DNA of 64,000 nt from Sphingobacterium corticibacterium (GTDB lineage: Bacteria > Bacteroidota > Bacteroidia > Sphingobacteriales > Sphingobacteriaceae), in contig NZ_SGIT01000004.1 of the NCBI RefSeq assembly GCF_004208525.1, positions 186,001 through 250,000 of the forward strand, in the 5' to 3' direction. How positions within the stretch are numbered: the stretch's first letter is position 1; every line of letters starts with the position of its first letter. This document shows, piece by piece, positions 44,067 through 52,538 of this stretch. The translations under genes and the position numbers were made by a program. The notes beneath the pieces are model-generated. The model did no database searches, was not told where the DNA came from, and saw only the letters and a list, made by a program, of their open reading frames with translations.

Positions 44067-44179
44067 GAGGGCATAAAATTAGGGGTTTTTAGCAGCTAGG
44101 GGGTCAAATTGCGACAAAATTTTCCGAAAAAGTGAAAAATTTTGGCACGATTTGACCCCCTGTTTCGTACCGTGCCCTC
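44067..44179. repeat. Large nested inverted repeat
   Basis: The core (44098-44161) pairs AGGGGGTCAAAT with ATTTGACCCCCT, 12 bp without mismatch. Inside it CAAAATTTT (44115-44123) pairs with AAAATTTTG (44136-44144). The whole is enclosed by GAGGGCA (44067-44073) and TGCCCTC (44173-44179). A -7-like box follows directly, so the structure lies upstream of or across the promoter of the 44242 gene. It could be a cruciform or operator, or a folded RNA if transcription starts further upstream. Confidence 0.75.
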
Positions 44180-44180
44180 C

Positions 44181-44188
44181 TATATTTG
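44181..44188 (+). promoter_or_regulatory. Possible -7 element before the 44242 gene
   Basis: TATATTTG fits TAnnTTTG exactly and lies 54 bp before the ATG. The usual TTG about 20 bp upstream is absent; the nearest TTTG (44151-44154) is inside the inverted-repeat arm, 26 bp away. Confidence 0.4.
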
Positions 44189-44241
44189 CGTCTGTTGGTC
44201 AACATAGACATTATTTTTTTAATCTTTAAAAACTAGGCATC

Positions 44242-44865
44242 ATGGCAAAAACAACATTAAAAACCGGCGCGACGGGCAACAGCGAAGCAGCATATGTAAA
44301 GTTTGTTGAAAATATCGTGGTTAAATTAACAGAAAACATAGCTTTATTCCCGGATGTAGAACCAGAACGGGATGTTTTGGAACAGCTACTCTCGGAATTC
44401 AAACGGACGCAGGCCGATGCCGCATACCGCGATAAGCGGATGGTTGTCATCAAAAATCAGGCTTATGCCACATTGAAAGCGGAGGTATACCGTATGTCAC
44501 TTTATGTAGAACGTCAGGCAGCGGGGGATGAGGCCATGATCTTGGCCGCAGGTTTTATCCCCTCCAAAAGAGGTATGCGTGTGCTGGAGCCGGCCCCCAA
44601 ACCGAAAATTTTTATCGTCGAGGTCAATGCACAAATTTCCGGTGTCGCGGATCTCAAGGTAAACGGCTGGAGACGGGTGCTTGCCTATCGATTTGAATAC
44701 CGGAAGAAGAACAGCGATAGCCATTGGAACCCGGTGTTGAGCTCGAAATCCAAAGTGACGATAACCGGGTTGGAGCCCGTACAGGAATATGAGTTTCGGG
44801 TAGCCTATATTGGTCGAAATCCGCAGATAACCTATAGTGATATCGTCAGCTCGTATGTATTTTGA
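44242..44865 (+). CDS. Fibronectin type III-like protein of unknown function
   Basis: A 207-residue protein without signal peptide or membrane segment. Residues 1-110 are predicted helical (YVKFVENIVVKLTENIALF, VLEQLLSEFKRTQADAAYRD, LKAEVYRMSLYVERQAAGDE). A short linker (GFIPSKRGMRVLEPAPKPK) leads to a C-terminal beta domain (WRRVLAYRFEYRKKNSDSHW, KVTITGLEPVQEYEFRVAYI) that looks like one FnIII module. Similar helical-plus-FnIII proteins recur in Bacteroidota; I know of no assigned function. It is monocistronic and preceded by the repeat array and inverted repeat. The interval 44866-45022 after it contains no gene. Confidence 0.8.
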   Translation: MAKTTLKTGATGNSEAAYVKFVENIVVKLTENIALFPDVEPERDVLEQLLSEFKRTQADAAYRDKRMVVIKNQAYATLKAEVYRMSLYVERQAAGDEAMILAAGFIPSKRGMRVLEPAPKPKIFIVEVNAQISGVADLKVNGWRRVLAYRFEYRKKNSDSHWNPVLSSKSKVTITGLEPVQEYEFRVAYIGRNPQITYSDIVSSYVF

Positions 44866-45022
44866 TCGCTATTTTTTTAATAGGAACAAAACCGTTATCT
44901 TTAAACAGTAATCCCCAATTTTCCGTTGTCGATACGCTTTTTTATCGTGCTACGGTATTTTGGAAAGCCGTTCCTGATACAATCAGGAGCCTGTTCATCA
45001 GCCATTATAAATTGATAATAAT

Positions 45023-45451
45023 ATGAAAACCGTAAAACACATCCTCCAGACAAAGGGCGCTGTGGTGTACGCTGTAAGCCAAAGCACCTCCGTTTTTGAC
45101 GCTTTACAAACGATGATGGAAAAAAACATCAGTGCGTTGTTGATTATGGAACAGGAAACATTAGTGGGTATCTTCACCGAACGGGATTATGCCCGGAAAA
45201 TTATCCTGCAAGGAAAATCGTCCAAAGAGACACCTGTCCAGCTCGTCATGACACCTAACCCACGCACGATTACAACCGACGAAAAAGTGGAGAATTGCAT
45301 GGAACTGATGACCAATAACCACGTGCGGCATTTGCCTGTCGTAGAAAGTGGTCAGGTGGTCGGCATGATTTCTATCGGTGACCTCGTGAAACATATCATC
45401 GAAGATCAAAAGCAGACCATTGACCAGCTCCAAAACTATATCAGTAGCTAG
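45023..45451 (+). CDS. CBS-domain pair protein
   Basis: A 142-residue soluble protein made of two CBS motifs in tandem (a Bateman module) with no attached catalytic domain: SVFDALQTMMEKNISALLIM to VGIFTERDYARKIILQG, and VENCMELMTNNHVRHLPVVE to VGMISIGDLVKHIIEDQ. Such modules bind adenine nucleotides such as AMP, ATP or NAD and act as energy sensors. TERDYARKIILQGKSS is characteristic of the stand-alone type. It overlaps the convergent thioredoxin-like gene by 4 bp. Confidence 0.92.
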   Translation: MKTVKHILQTKGAVVYAVSQSTSVFDALQTMMEKNISALLIMEQETLVGIFTERDYARKIILQGKSSKETPVQLVMTPNPRTITTDEKVENCMELMTNNHVRHLPVVESGQVVGMISIGDLVKHIIEDQKQTIDQLQNYISS

Positions 45452-45933
45452 GGATTCATATCACCGATAGCATCTAGTAGTTTCTTTAATTGGATAGGTG
45501 TTAATACGCCACCATGACGGAATAACACCTGATAGTTTCTGTCAAGAAGTACCCAACTTGGAAAAGCGAGTGTTCCGGGGCCGTTTAATGTCCGGGCGAG
45601 TTCGTGTGTTCCGGTATTTTTACCCGTCGGCTTGAACGTATAGCTCTTGCCTTGAAACAAAATATCATCCTTACTTTCTGCATCAAATTCTACATAATAG
45701 AATAAGTCGGCTTTTTTTGCAAAATCCTTGTTCTTGCGTAGCTGGTTTTTCTGCATCCGGCAATATTGACACCAATCAGTAGATAGCAGGATCAGTATAG
45801 GTTTCGCGTGCTGTGCCAGAAGACTATCTACCTTCTCGATGCCCACAGGATTGATCTGCGCGTTACAAAACGACGTGAACAGTCCCATAATGGCTAGCCA
45901 TACTATATAACGTTTACCGAATCCTGCTATCAT
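45448..45933 (-). CDS. Secreted thioredoxin-like protein
   Basis: A 161-residue protein with a signal peptide (LFTSFCNAQ) and a thioredoxin fold. The redox motif is CQYC (Cys55 and Cys58) in STDWCQYCRMQKNQLRKN, followed by VEFDAESKDDILF and a cis-Pro-like LAFPSWVLLDR. Its start lies 8 bp after the TonB-receptor stop codon (45942), so the two are cotranscribed. A periplasmic thiol reductase beside a receptor with a CxxC plug suggests it keeps those cysteines or a bound metal in the right state; that is inference. Confidence 0.85.
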   Translation of the reverse strand: MIAGFGKRYIVWLAIMGLFTSFCNAQINPVGIEKVDSLLAQHAKPILILLSTDWCQYCRMQKNQLRKNKDFAKKADLFYYVEFDAESKDDILFQGKSYTFKPTGKNTGTHELARTLNGPGTLAFPSWVLLDRNYQVLFRHGGVLTPIQLKKLLDAIGDMNP

Positions 45934-45941
45934 GATACTTT

Positions 45942-48179
45942 CTATCGTAATAAATTATACCGGACACCTAAGAATCCACGAATCCCTTGGTTTGGTCCGT
46001 AAACGTAACTAGGGTCAAACGGTAGAAGATTCGGATCATCAATTTTTTCAAACGGGTCGTGGGCACGGGAGATGATAAAAGGAATCCCTTTAGTGGGCGT
46101 CCAGTTTAGTAAATTCTTTACACCACCGAAAACCTCCAATCCGTTACGGAAATGCTTCGTAACCTGTATATTCTGGATGCTCCATGCTTTCGACTCGTCC
46201 GGTCTAGGATCATCCTCGCCCAACACAGGTAAACGCATAGGGCCTATGACATTACCCGTGTAATCAAAACTTAATCCTAAACGATTCCAGTTATAGCCAA
46301 TAGTCCAAGTACCCATGTATTTCTCCGTCAGCATCTGCCATTCCCGTTCGCCCTCTTCTTCACTGTGGACATCCATTACAGTTCCGCCGACCATGGCTTT
46401 AAAACCGCTTGGATGTGCCCAATCTAAGTTGACCGAAATACCCTGTGAAACGGCGTGTCCATCTAAATTGGAGTAGATGATTTTATTGATATCGGTATCA
46501 TAGTCGGGGATAATTTTATTGGTGAAATACGTATAGAATGCAGTCGCATCAATACCAAATATAGCGCCATTATCTGCGTAGAACTTCTTGACATAGTTAA
46601 CATTGGTGTTCCACGAAGTTTCGGGTTTCAGGTCCCCAATGAACACCACATCGCGCGCACCGGTCAAAGCCGCATGGTCTTCGGTGAATACATTCGCGAC
46701 ACGATAGCCATTCCCTACACCCATACGTAGCACTTGGCTCTTATCCTTGGAGTTCCATTTGTAATTCAAACGCGGTGATAAGATGCTCCCGTGAATCGAG
46801 TTATAATCGTATCGTGCGCCGAGCAACAGCTTGTGCTGTGGATGTAAAGTAATTTCATCTTGCACAAATAGCCCCGGTAAATGGGTGTGTGATACGTCGG
46901 TCGTTGCAGGTGTGTTATCGTCGTAATAGGTGTAACGATAAGCGAGTCCGGTCAATAAATCATGATTTTTAAGTTGTTTACGCCATGTTAATTGACCAAA
47001 CACAATTTTTTGGTCCGCCATATACTCGGTATCGCCATAAACGCTATTTTGGTCGTGCCCGTTGGCACTGAAGGAGAAGGAGAGATCTTCGCTACCGGGT
47101 AAATCATAGACACCCATTACCTCCCATCGTTTGGTATAGATGCTTTCGCCATATACCTCATCACCTCCACGATATTGCCTACTCCAGTTCATCTCTCCAC
47201 CCCAGCGGTCTTCATAGATGTACCGTCCGGCCAGCGAGAACGTTTTGTTGTCCTTACGGGCGAAATTCCATTTATTAAAGATGGATATCCTGTCTTGCAG
47301 GGTGACGTCTGTAAAATTATCTCCGTTTTTATCCAACGGATTCGAATAGTTGAAGTAATTTACACCTAACAACGACTGTGCAGAACCTACGTTAAACTTG
47401 CCTCCGAGGTCTAGATTGTATTCCTGCCAGGTGGTGCCGAAGGTCTCTAAACTAAATAATGGAGCGTTGTCGGGTGTTTTCGTAATGATATTGATGAGAC
47501 CGCCCACGGCTTCGCTACCATATAATGTGGAAGCTGGTCCTTTGACTATTTCTACGCGTTCGATTAAAGCTTGTGGGATCCCATTCAACCCGTATACAGT
47601 GGACAGACCGGACACAATGGGCATACCATCGATCAGTACCATGGTGTACGGGCCCTCCAGGCCATTGATGTGGATGTCGCCGGTATTACACACGCTACAG
47701 TTGATCTGTGGGCGTACACCATTTATATTTTGGAGCGATTCGAAAATTGTCGGTGCCGGATTAGCCCTGAAAAATTTAGCAGAATATACCTCGACCGGTA
47801 TAGGGCTTTCTAATTTGGAAACTTCCCGCAGTGTTCCCGATACGACTACCTCATCTAGATTGCGATTGTCCTTTTGTAATATAATGGGGAGTTGTGTGTT
47901 GTTTTGGGTGAGATGGATAGGTTGTTTGATGGGTAAGTAACCTATAGCGCGGACTACTAATGTCGCTTTTCCAGTTGGAATGTCTTCCAATTGGAAATTT
48001 CCATCTTTATCTGTTGTTGTTCCTATGGTAGATCCTTCTAGTAGTACACTAGCCGCGAAAATAGGTTGATTATCCGCATCCGTAATCTGTCCCTGTATTT
48101 GTGTTTGGGCAAAAAGTGCGAGTGGGAATATATAGAGTAAGGCTATTAGACAAAGCCTGTAATTGTATCTTTTTGTCAT
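45942..48179 (-). CDS. TonB-dependent outer-membrane receptor with CxxC in the plug
   Basis: A 745-residue receptor of the single-ligand type, not SusC. Signal peptide to about residue 24 (ALFAQ), a carboxypeptidase-like domain (GQITDADNQPIFAASVLLEG), TonB-box-like NLDEVVVSGT, and a plug with INCSVCNTGDIHINGLEGPY, VLIDGMPIVSGLS and VEIVKGPASTLYGSEAVGG. The barrel ends LGVRYNLLR. Cys161 and Cys164 in the plug are unusual. Neighbours are a thioredoxin-like and a His-rich protein, pointing to a metal or metal complex as ligand. Confidence 0.93.
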   Translation of the reverse strand: MTKRYNYRLCLIALLYIFPLALFAQTQIQGQITDADNQPIFAASVLLEGSTIGTTTDKDGNFQLEDIPTGKATLVVRAIGYLPIKQPIHLTQNNTQLPIILQKDNRNLDEVVVSGTLREVSKLESPIPVEVYSAKFFRANPAPTIFESLQNINGVRPQINCSVCNTGDIHINGLEGPYTMVLIDGMPIVSGLSTVYGLNGIPQALIERVEIVKGPASTLYGSEAVGGLINIITKTPDNAPLFSLETFGTTWQEYNLDLGGKFNVGSAQSLLGVNYFNYSNPLDKNGDNFTDVTLQDRISIFNKWNFARKDNKTFSLAGRYIYEDRWGGEMNWSRQYRGGDEVYGESIYTKRWEVMGVYDLPGSEDLSFSFSANGHDQNSVYGDTEYMADQKIVFGQLTWRKQLKNHDLLTGLAYRYTYYDDNTPATTDVSHTHLPGLFVQDEITLHPQHKLLLGARYDYNSIHGSILSPRLNYKWNSKDKSQVLRMGVGNGYRVANVFTEDHAALTGARDVVFIGDLKPETSWNTNVNYVKKFYADNGAIFGIDATAFYTYFTNKIIPDYDTDINKIIYSNLDGHAVSQGISVNLDWAHPSGFKAMVGGTVMDVHSEEEGEREWQMLTEKYMGTWTIGYNWNRLGLSFDYTGNVIGPMRLPVLGEDDPRPDESKAWSIQNIQVTKHFRNGLEVFGGVKNLLNWTPTKGIPFIISRAHDPFEKIDDPNLLPFDPSYVYGPNQGIRGFLGVRYNLLR

Positions 48180-48384
48180 GTAAATAATTCATATGAAGCT
48201 ACATCCCATGACACCATCATGAAACAGCGTTTTGCCATGTAAAGACATCACGGGTGATAGGTGCTAGGCGAATGAGCCGTCAAGGTATGCAGGAAGTGAA
48301 AAAAATCACAATATGATGCAGACCTTATCCTGTAATAATAAATGTGTTTCGTTAAATTTCCGATGAATATTCGGAAAGTGGAAA

Positions 48385-48756
48385 TTAGGATAGAGAAGAG
48401 GCAGGAGGACCCCGTAAATCGTAGTGAAAGAGTAGGGTGGAAGGTGTGCTTTCCGTTAGTTCTGCATAATGTATACAAAGTAACAGCGGGGTAATGACAA
48501 GCTCGAAAGCCTGTAGATCACCAGCGACGAAAACACCTGCAAATACAACATTCAGAAATTGAATTTCATCATCGGATTCATGATGATGAGGCTCGCCTTT
48601 TTTGGTAAAGTCGTACGGGTGAATGTGGGTAACCATTTCCCCGGTAGACGTGATCTCCTTGTGCATAAATACCACACCACTGGTGATAATCGCTACCATC
48701 CACACACTTAATGACCAAGCGATGAAATTGCGATATGTGGTACTTAATTTATGCAT
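48385..48756 (-). CDS. Small His-rich membrane protein
   Basis: A 123-residue protein with an N-terminal transmembrane helix (IAWSLSVWMVAIITSGVVFM), then a His-rich segment (HKEITSTGEMVTHIHPYDFT, GEPHHHESDDE), a second hydrophobic stretch (VVFAGVFVAGDLQAFELVIT) and a polar tail. Histidine spacing suggests metal binding. It lies 205 bp upstream of the TonB receptor on the same strand and may be part of that operon. I do not recognise a named family with certainty. The 205 bp between contain no gene or riboswitch I can identify. Confidence 0.7.
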   Translation of the reverse strand: MHKLSTTYRNFIAWSLSVWMVAIITSGVVFMHKEITSTGEMVTHIHPYDFTKKGEPHHHESDDEIQFLNVVFAGVFVAGDLQAFELVITPLLLCIHYAELTESTPSTLLFHYDLRGPPASSLS

Positions 48757-48802
48757 ATAATATTACGCCGTTTAGTGGCAAAGATACAAAATGATCTGGA
48801 GA

Positions 48803-49153
48803 CTACAGTGTCAATTTATTGTTATGGTCCGGGAAAAGTAAACTGGGCTTGTGTATTTTAGCCTCTTCCGGGGTCATACTTGCATAAGAAATGATAATAA
48901 TGATATCACCCACCTGAACTAACCGAGCGGCAGCTCCATTCAGGCAAATAGTACCTGTTCCACGTTCACCCGGAATAACATAAGTCTCCAATCGAGCCCC
49001 GTTATTGTTGTTTACAATCTGCACTTTTTCGTTCGCAACAATATTTGCTGCATCCATCAAATCTTCATCAATCGTGATGCTTCCCACGTAGTTCAGTTCC
49101 GCTTGCGTAACACGAACCCGATGAATCTTTGATTTCATTACTTCAATCAACAT
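48803..49153 (-). CDS. panD: Aspartate 1-decarboxylase
   Basis: A 116-residue pyruvoyl-dependent enzyme making beta-alanine for pantothenate. Self-cleavage is expected between Gly24 and Ser25 in [10 protein letters not shown], and the pyruvoyl group forms on Ser25. Conserved features are [49 protein letters not shown] and [12 protein letters not shown]. It follows panC by 22 bp on the minus strand, forming a panC-panD unit that supplies both late steps of pantothenate synthesis. Confidence 0.97.
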   Translation of the reverse strand: MLIEVMKSKIHRVRVTQAELNYVGSITIDEDLMDAANIVANEKVQIVNNNNGARLETYVIPGERGTGTICLNGAAARLVQVGDIIIIISYASMTPEEAKIHKPSLLFPDHNNKLTL

Positions 49154-49175
49154 AATACAAAATTACGCTTTTTTT

Positions 49176-50021
49176 TTAATCCAGTAACATATTATCTATC
49201 AACCGTACGCCTTCTACCCATGCTACCAATAGGGCTACGTGGTTTTTCGCAGGGTCGATGCGGTCTATTTCTTGTAACGAACGTGTCTCACAAATAGCCA
49301 GATATTCGATGTCAATTTCCTTCTCCTGATGCAGGATGTCCAAAGCTTCCTGTCGAAGTATGTTCAAATCGTGGTCTTTAAAATGGCGCTTTATATGGTT
49401 TAACGCACGATATAATACCAATGCTTTTCGCTTTCCCACTTCCGAAAGGCGCATATTACGTGAGCTTAATGCGAGTCCTTCCTCGTTTCGGACCGTTGGG
49501 ACGATATGTAGGCGGACGGGCAGTTTTTTTAACTCAATGAGGCGTTGAATAACCATCACCTGTTGGAAGTCTTTTTGACCAAAACAAGCTATATCGGGTT
49601 CCACTAAACGGAACAATTTGTATACGATCTGTGTTACCCCTTGAAAATGGCCTCGCCGTTTCTCACCCTCCCATACCTGCTCCAGATTCCCGAGATCAAG
49701 GTGCCAAGGTTCTTCCGCTGGGCCGTACATTTCTTCCACAGAAGGTAGGAAGGCTACATCACAACCTATTTCCTGTAATAACCGCAAGTCGTTTTCTTCC
49801 GGACGGGGGTATTTTTCGAGGTCACCCGGGTCATTAAATTGGGTGGGATTTACAAAAATACTGCAGACGACGATGTCTGCAATTTGTTGTGCCTCTTTTA
49901 GGAGTGAAAGATGCCCCTCATGGAGCGCCCCCATTGTTGGTATAAGCGCTATGCGCAGTGTGGCTTTACGGGGTCCGTCGAGGTAAGTTTGAAGGGCCTG
50001 TCTTGTTCTAAATATGTTCAC
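49176..50021 (-). CDS. panC: Pantothenate synthetase
   Basis: A 281-residue enzyme condensing pantoate and beta-alanine with ATP. Class I-like nucleotidyl motifs are seen: IPTMGALHEGHLSLL (HxGH), VCSIFVNPTQFNDPGDLEKY, EWEGEKRRGHFQGV-type GEKRRGHFQGVTQIVYKLF, CFGQKDFQQVMVIQRL and LALSSRNMRLS (KMSKS-like). Length is normal. It is divergent from the GT5-like gene at 50167, an arrangement common in Bacteroidota, and upstream of panD in one transcript. Confidence 0.97.
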   Translation of the reverse strand: MNIFRTRQALQTYLDGPRKATLRIALIPTMGALHEGHLSLLKEAQQIADIVVCSIFVNPTQFNDPGDLEKYPRPEENDLRLLQEIGCDVAFLPSVEEMYGPAEEPWHLDLGNLEQVWEGEKRRGHFQGVTQIVYKLFRLVEPDIACFGQKDFQQVMVIQRLIELKKLPVRLHIVPTVRNEEGLALSSRNMRLSEVGKRKALVLYRALNHIKRHFKDHDLNILRQEALDILHQEKEIDIEYLAICETRSLQEIDRIDPAKNHVALLVAWVEGVRLIDNMLLD

Positions 50022-50093
50022 GGCAAAACGTTGAAATAAGGGCGCAAATTTGCAGAAATAAATTCGTAATATAAAGTGATGAAACTTAATGAA

Positions 50094-50124
50094 TTGTAAA
50101 ATTCATAAAATAATCGTATCTTTG
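50094..50124 (+). promoter_or_regulatory. Predicted promoter of the GT5-like gene
   Basis: TTG (50094-50096) and TATCTTTG (50117-50124) are separated by 20 bp, an excellent match to the Bacteroidota consensus. Transcription would start near 50131, giving a leader of about 36 nt before the ATG at 50167. Confidence 0.75.
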
Positions 50125-50166
50125 TAGACCGATTTTACTGTTCGATAAATAAAAAAAGAATTGGAG

Positions 50167-50991
50167 ATGGCAAAAACGAAAATATTGTTTGTAACCCATG
50201 AGATGTCGCCTTTCCTTGAAAAAAGTAAAATTTCTGAAATAACACGCCAGTTACCACAAGCAATGCAAGAAAAAGGATTTGAAATCCGTATTCTGATGCC
50301 ACGTTTTGGTAATATTAATGAGCGCAGAAATCGTCTTCATGAAGTGATAAGGTTGTCGGGAATGAACATCGTGGTGGATAGCAATGACAATCCGCTCATT
50401 ATTAAAGTTGCTTCATTACCTGCTGCACGGATGCAGGTGTATTTTTTAGATAATGAAGAGTATTTTCAACGGAAAAAGGTTTTTCGTGATGAAAAGGGTG
50501 AATTTTTTGCCGACAACAACGAACGTTCGTTGTTCTTCTGTAAAGGCGTCTTAGAGACGGTGAAGAAGTTGGGTTGGTCACCGGATGTGGTGCACTGCCA
50601 TGGTTGGTTTTCGGCTATGGTTCCGGCCTATTTGAAAACGGCTTACAAAGATGATCCTACATTTAAGGATGCCAAAGTGATGTATTCGCTTTATGCGGAC
50701 GAAGATTTTGATACGGTAGGCGCTAAATACCGGACGATGGCAGCACAAACAGATATGCGTGCGGAGGAAGCAGCTCCTTATGGTGACGGCTCGTACGTAG
50801 ACCTATACAAAGGGGCGCTGTCATACACGGACATTGCTGTATTTGCGGGCGGAGATATACACCCCGAATTGAAAGCATATGTAGTAGAAAATGGAATCCG
50901 TAGTTTTTCTCCGGATGGCGACGTTGATTATGAGGGTTTTGCGGAAGTGTTTGAGGAGTTTTCCACGGCTGACATAGAGGAAACGGCATAA
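50167..50991 (+). CDS. GT5 (glycogen/starch synthase) N-terminal-domain protein
   Basis: A 274-residue protein resembling only the N-terminal lobe of glycogen/starch synthase: KILFVTHEMSPFLEKSKISE, the substrate-loop region EITRQLPQAMQEKGFEIRIL, VYFLDNEEYFQRK, NERSLFFCKGVLET and DVVHCHGWFSAMVP. Complete GT5 enzymes run about 470-500 residues and carry a second GT-B lobe that binds ADP-glucose. That lobe is absent, and the usual KxGG motif reads KSKISE. It probably has lost transferase activity. Homologues of this size beside panC are frequent in Bacteroidota. The ATG at 50167 is preferred to a TTG at 50161. Confidence 0.85.
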   Translation: MAKTKILFVTHEMSPFLEKSKISEITRQLPQAMQEKGFEIRILMPRFGNINERRNRLHEVIRLSGMNIVVDSNDNPLIIKVASLPAARMQVYFLDNEEYFQRKKVFRDEKGEFFADNNERSLFFCKGVLETVKKLGWSPDVVHCHGWFSAMVPAYLKTAYKDDPTFKDAKVMYSLYADEDFDTVGAKYRTMAAQTDMRAEEAAPYGDGSYVDLYKGALSYTDIAVFAGGDIHPELKAYVVENGIRSFSPDGDVDYEGFAEVFEEFSTADIEETA

Positions 50992-51024
50992 AGTTTTTTC
51001 ATAATTTTAAGTTTTAAATGTTAG

Positions 51025-51055
51025 AAAGACGCGATTCATATCGCGTCTTTTTTTG
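51025..51055 (+). terminator. Terminator of the GT5-like gene
   Basis: AAAGACGCGAT pairs with ATCGCGTCTTT around a four-base TCAT loop and is followed by TTTTT. A strong Rho-independent terminator, 34 bp after the stop codon. Confidence 0.93.
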
Positions 51056-51140
51056 TTGATACAAAGTTTTTTCTTATTTTGGATCTGCTAACTGTATTGT
51101 CGGATACAAAAGAGGAATAGACTATTATAAACGAAAGAAC

Positions 51141-52538
51141 ATGGAAAGTTTTTCAAGAAGATCATTTTTACAAGCCGTTGCCCTGCTCGCCGCAGGATCG
51201 GTCGTGTCGTTGCCCGCAAATGCATTTGGATTGCATCGAAAACTAAGAGTCACCTTGGTCGGTACTGGTGTTAGAGGTATCTCCTTTTGGGGCCGCCGTT
51301 TGGTAGAACAGTATCCAGACCAACTGGAATTTGTGGGTCTAAGTGATGTCAATCCTGGTAGATTGCAGTATGCGAAGGAATACATGAAAGTGGATTGTCC
51401 GACCTTTGTCAATTTCAAAGAGATGCTGCGCACGGCCAAACCTGATTTGGTGATCGTGTGTACGACAGACTCTTCTCATCATGAGCAGATCATTGGGGGG
51501 CTGGCGGCTGGCTGTGACGTACTTACCGAAAAGCCGCTAACGACCGATGAAATAAAAGCACAAGCTATCCTGGATGCGGAACGACAATATGGGAAAAACC
51601 TAATTGTGGGGTTTAATTATAGGTGGAGTCCTTATATGACGAAAATCAAGGAACTGCTTATGAACGGGGAAATTGGTGAAATTACATCGGTTGATTTCAA
51701 TTGGTATCTCAATACCCATCATGGCGCGTCTTATTTCCGTCGTTGGCACGGACTGATGAACAAAGGCGGATCTTTATGGATACATAAAGCTACGCACCAT
51801 TTTGATTTGCTCAATTGGTGGTTGGATTCCGAACCTGATGAAGTGTTTGCTTATGGTGCGCTGGAGCACTATGGCAAAAACGGGCCATTCAGAGGAACCA
51901 GTTGCCGGAGTTGCTCGTATAAAAAAGAATGTGATTACTATTGGGATATTACGGGTGACGCGCATGCTATGAAACTGTATGTGGCTAATGAAGCACATGA
52001 TGGGTATATTCGTGATGGCTGTGTTTATCGGAAGGAGATCGATATTTACGACAAGATGTCGGCGCAAATTAAATATGCAAATGGCGCGATCGCTAATTAT
52101 TCGCTAACTACGTATTCGCCGTTTGAGGGTTGGCGAATTGCTTTTAACGGGCAAAAAGGACGTGTTGAGGCATGGTTAGATATTCCATGGATGAAAAATG
52201 ATAGTGTGGATCAGGAGAGTTTGCACGCCGCAGAAATGCAACAGGCGGAAAATGTCGATGTTATTCATGAGCCGGTTGTGCTGTATAAAAACTGGAAGGA
52301 TTACCAGATTATCCAGGTCGCTAGCGAACGCGCCGGTCATGGTGGTGGCGACCGCCGCTTACACGATAAACTGTTCAAGCAAACCGAGGCCCCTGATCCT
52401 TACGGACATTCAGCGGGTTTGCGGGATGGCGTAATGTCTATTTTAATTGGTGTAGCTGCACGCCATAGTATCGAGCAAGGCAGTCCAATAAAAATTGCTT
52501 CGTTGACAGATTTAAAACCCCAAGCCAAACGAACGTAG
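51141..52538 (+). CDS. Tat-exported Gfo/Idh/MocA-family oxidoreductase
   Basis: A 465-residue NAD(P)-dependent oxidoreductase with a twin-arginine signal (SRRSFLQAVALLAAGSVVSL). The Rossmann fold shows VTLVGTGVRGISFWG, then VIVCTTDSSHHEQI and the catalytic-region EKPLTTDEIKAQ. The C-terminal domain has GGSLWIHKATHHFDLLNWWL, a likely sugar site. A Cys cluster (TSCRSCSYKKECDYYWD) is seen at about 255-270 and occurs in several exported relatives. Export with pre-bound cofactor fits carbohydrate modification in the periplasm. No neighbour names the substrate. Confidence 0.9.
   Translation: MESFSRRSFLQAVALLAAGSVVSLPANAFGLHRKLRVTLVGTGVRGISFWGRRLVEQYPDQLEFVGLSDVNPGRLQYAKEYMKVDCPTFVNFKEMLRTAKPDLVIVCTTDSSHHEQIIGGLAAGCDVLTEKPLTTDEIKAQAILDAERQYGKNLIVGFNYRWSPYMTKIKELLMNGEIGEITSVDFNWYLNTHHGASYFRRWHGLMNKGGSLWIHKATHHFDLLNWWLDSEPDEVFAYGALEHYGKNGPFRGTSCRSCSYKKECDYYWDITGDAHAMKLYVANEAHDGYIRDGCVYRKEIDIYDKMSAQIKYANGAIANYSLTTYSPFEGWRIAFNGQKGRVEAWLDIPWMKNDSVDQESLHAAEMQQAENVDVIHEPVVLYKNWKDYQIIQVASERAGHGGGDRRLHDKLFKQTEAPDPYGHSAGLRDGVMSILIGVAARHSIEQGSPIKIASLTDLKPQAKRT

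Noticed and set aside
48180-48384. Cobalamin or other riboswitch upstream of the TonB receptor
   Set aside because: The B12-box (GCCACTG) and the expected nested helices are not present on the minus strand.
48248-48478. 76-codon minus-strand frame downstream of the His-rich protein
   Set aside because: It overlaps the His-rich gene out of frame and has no start context or motif.
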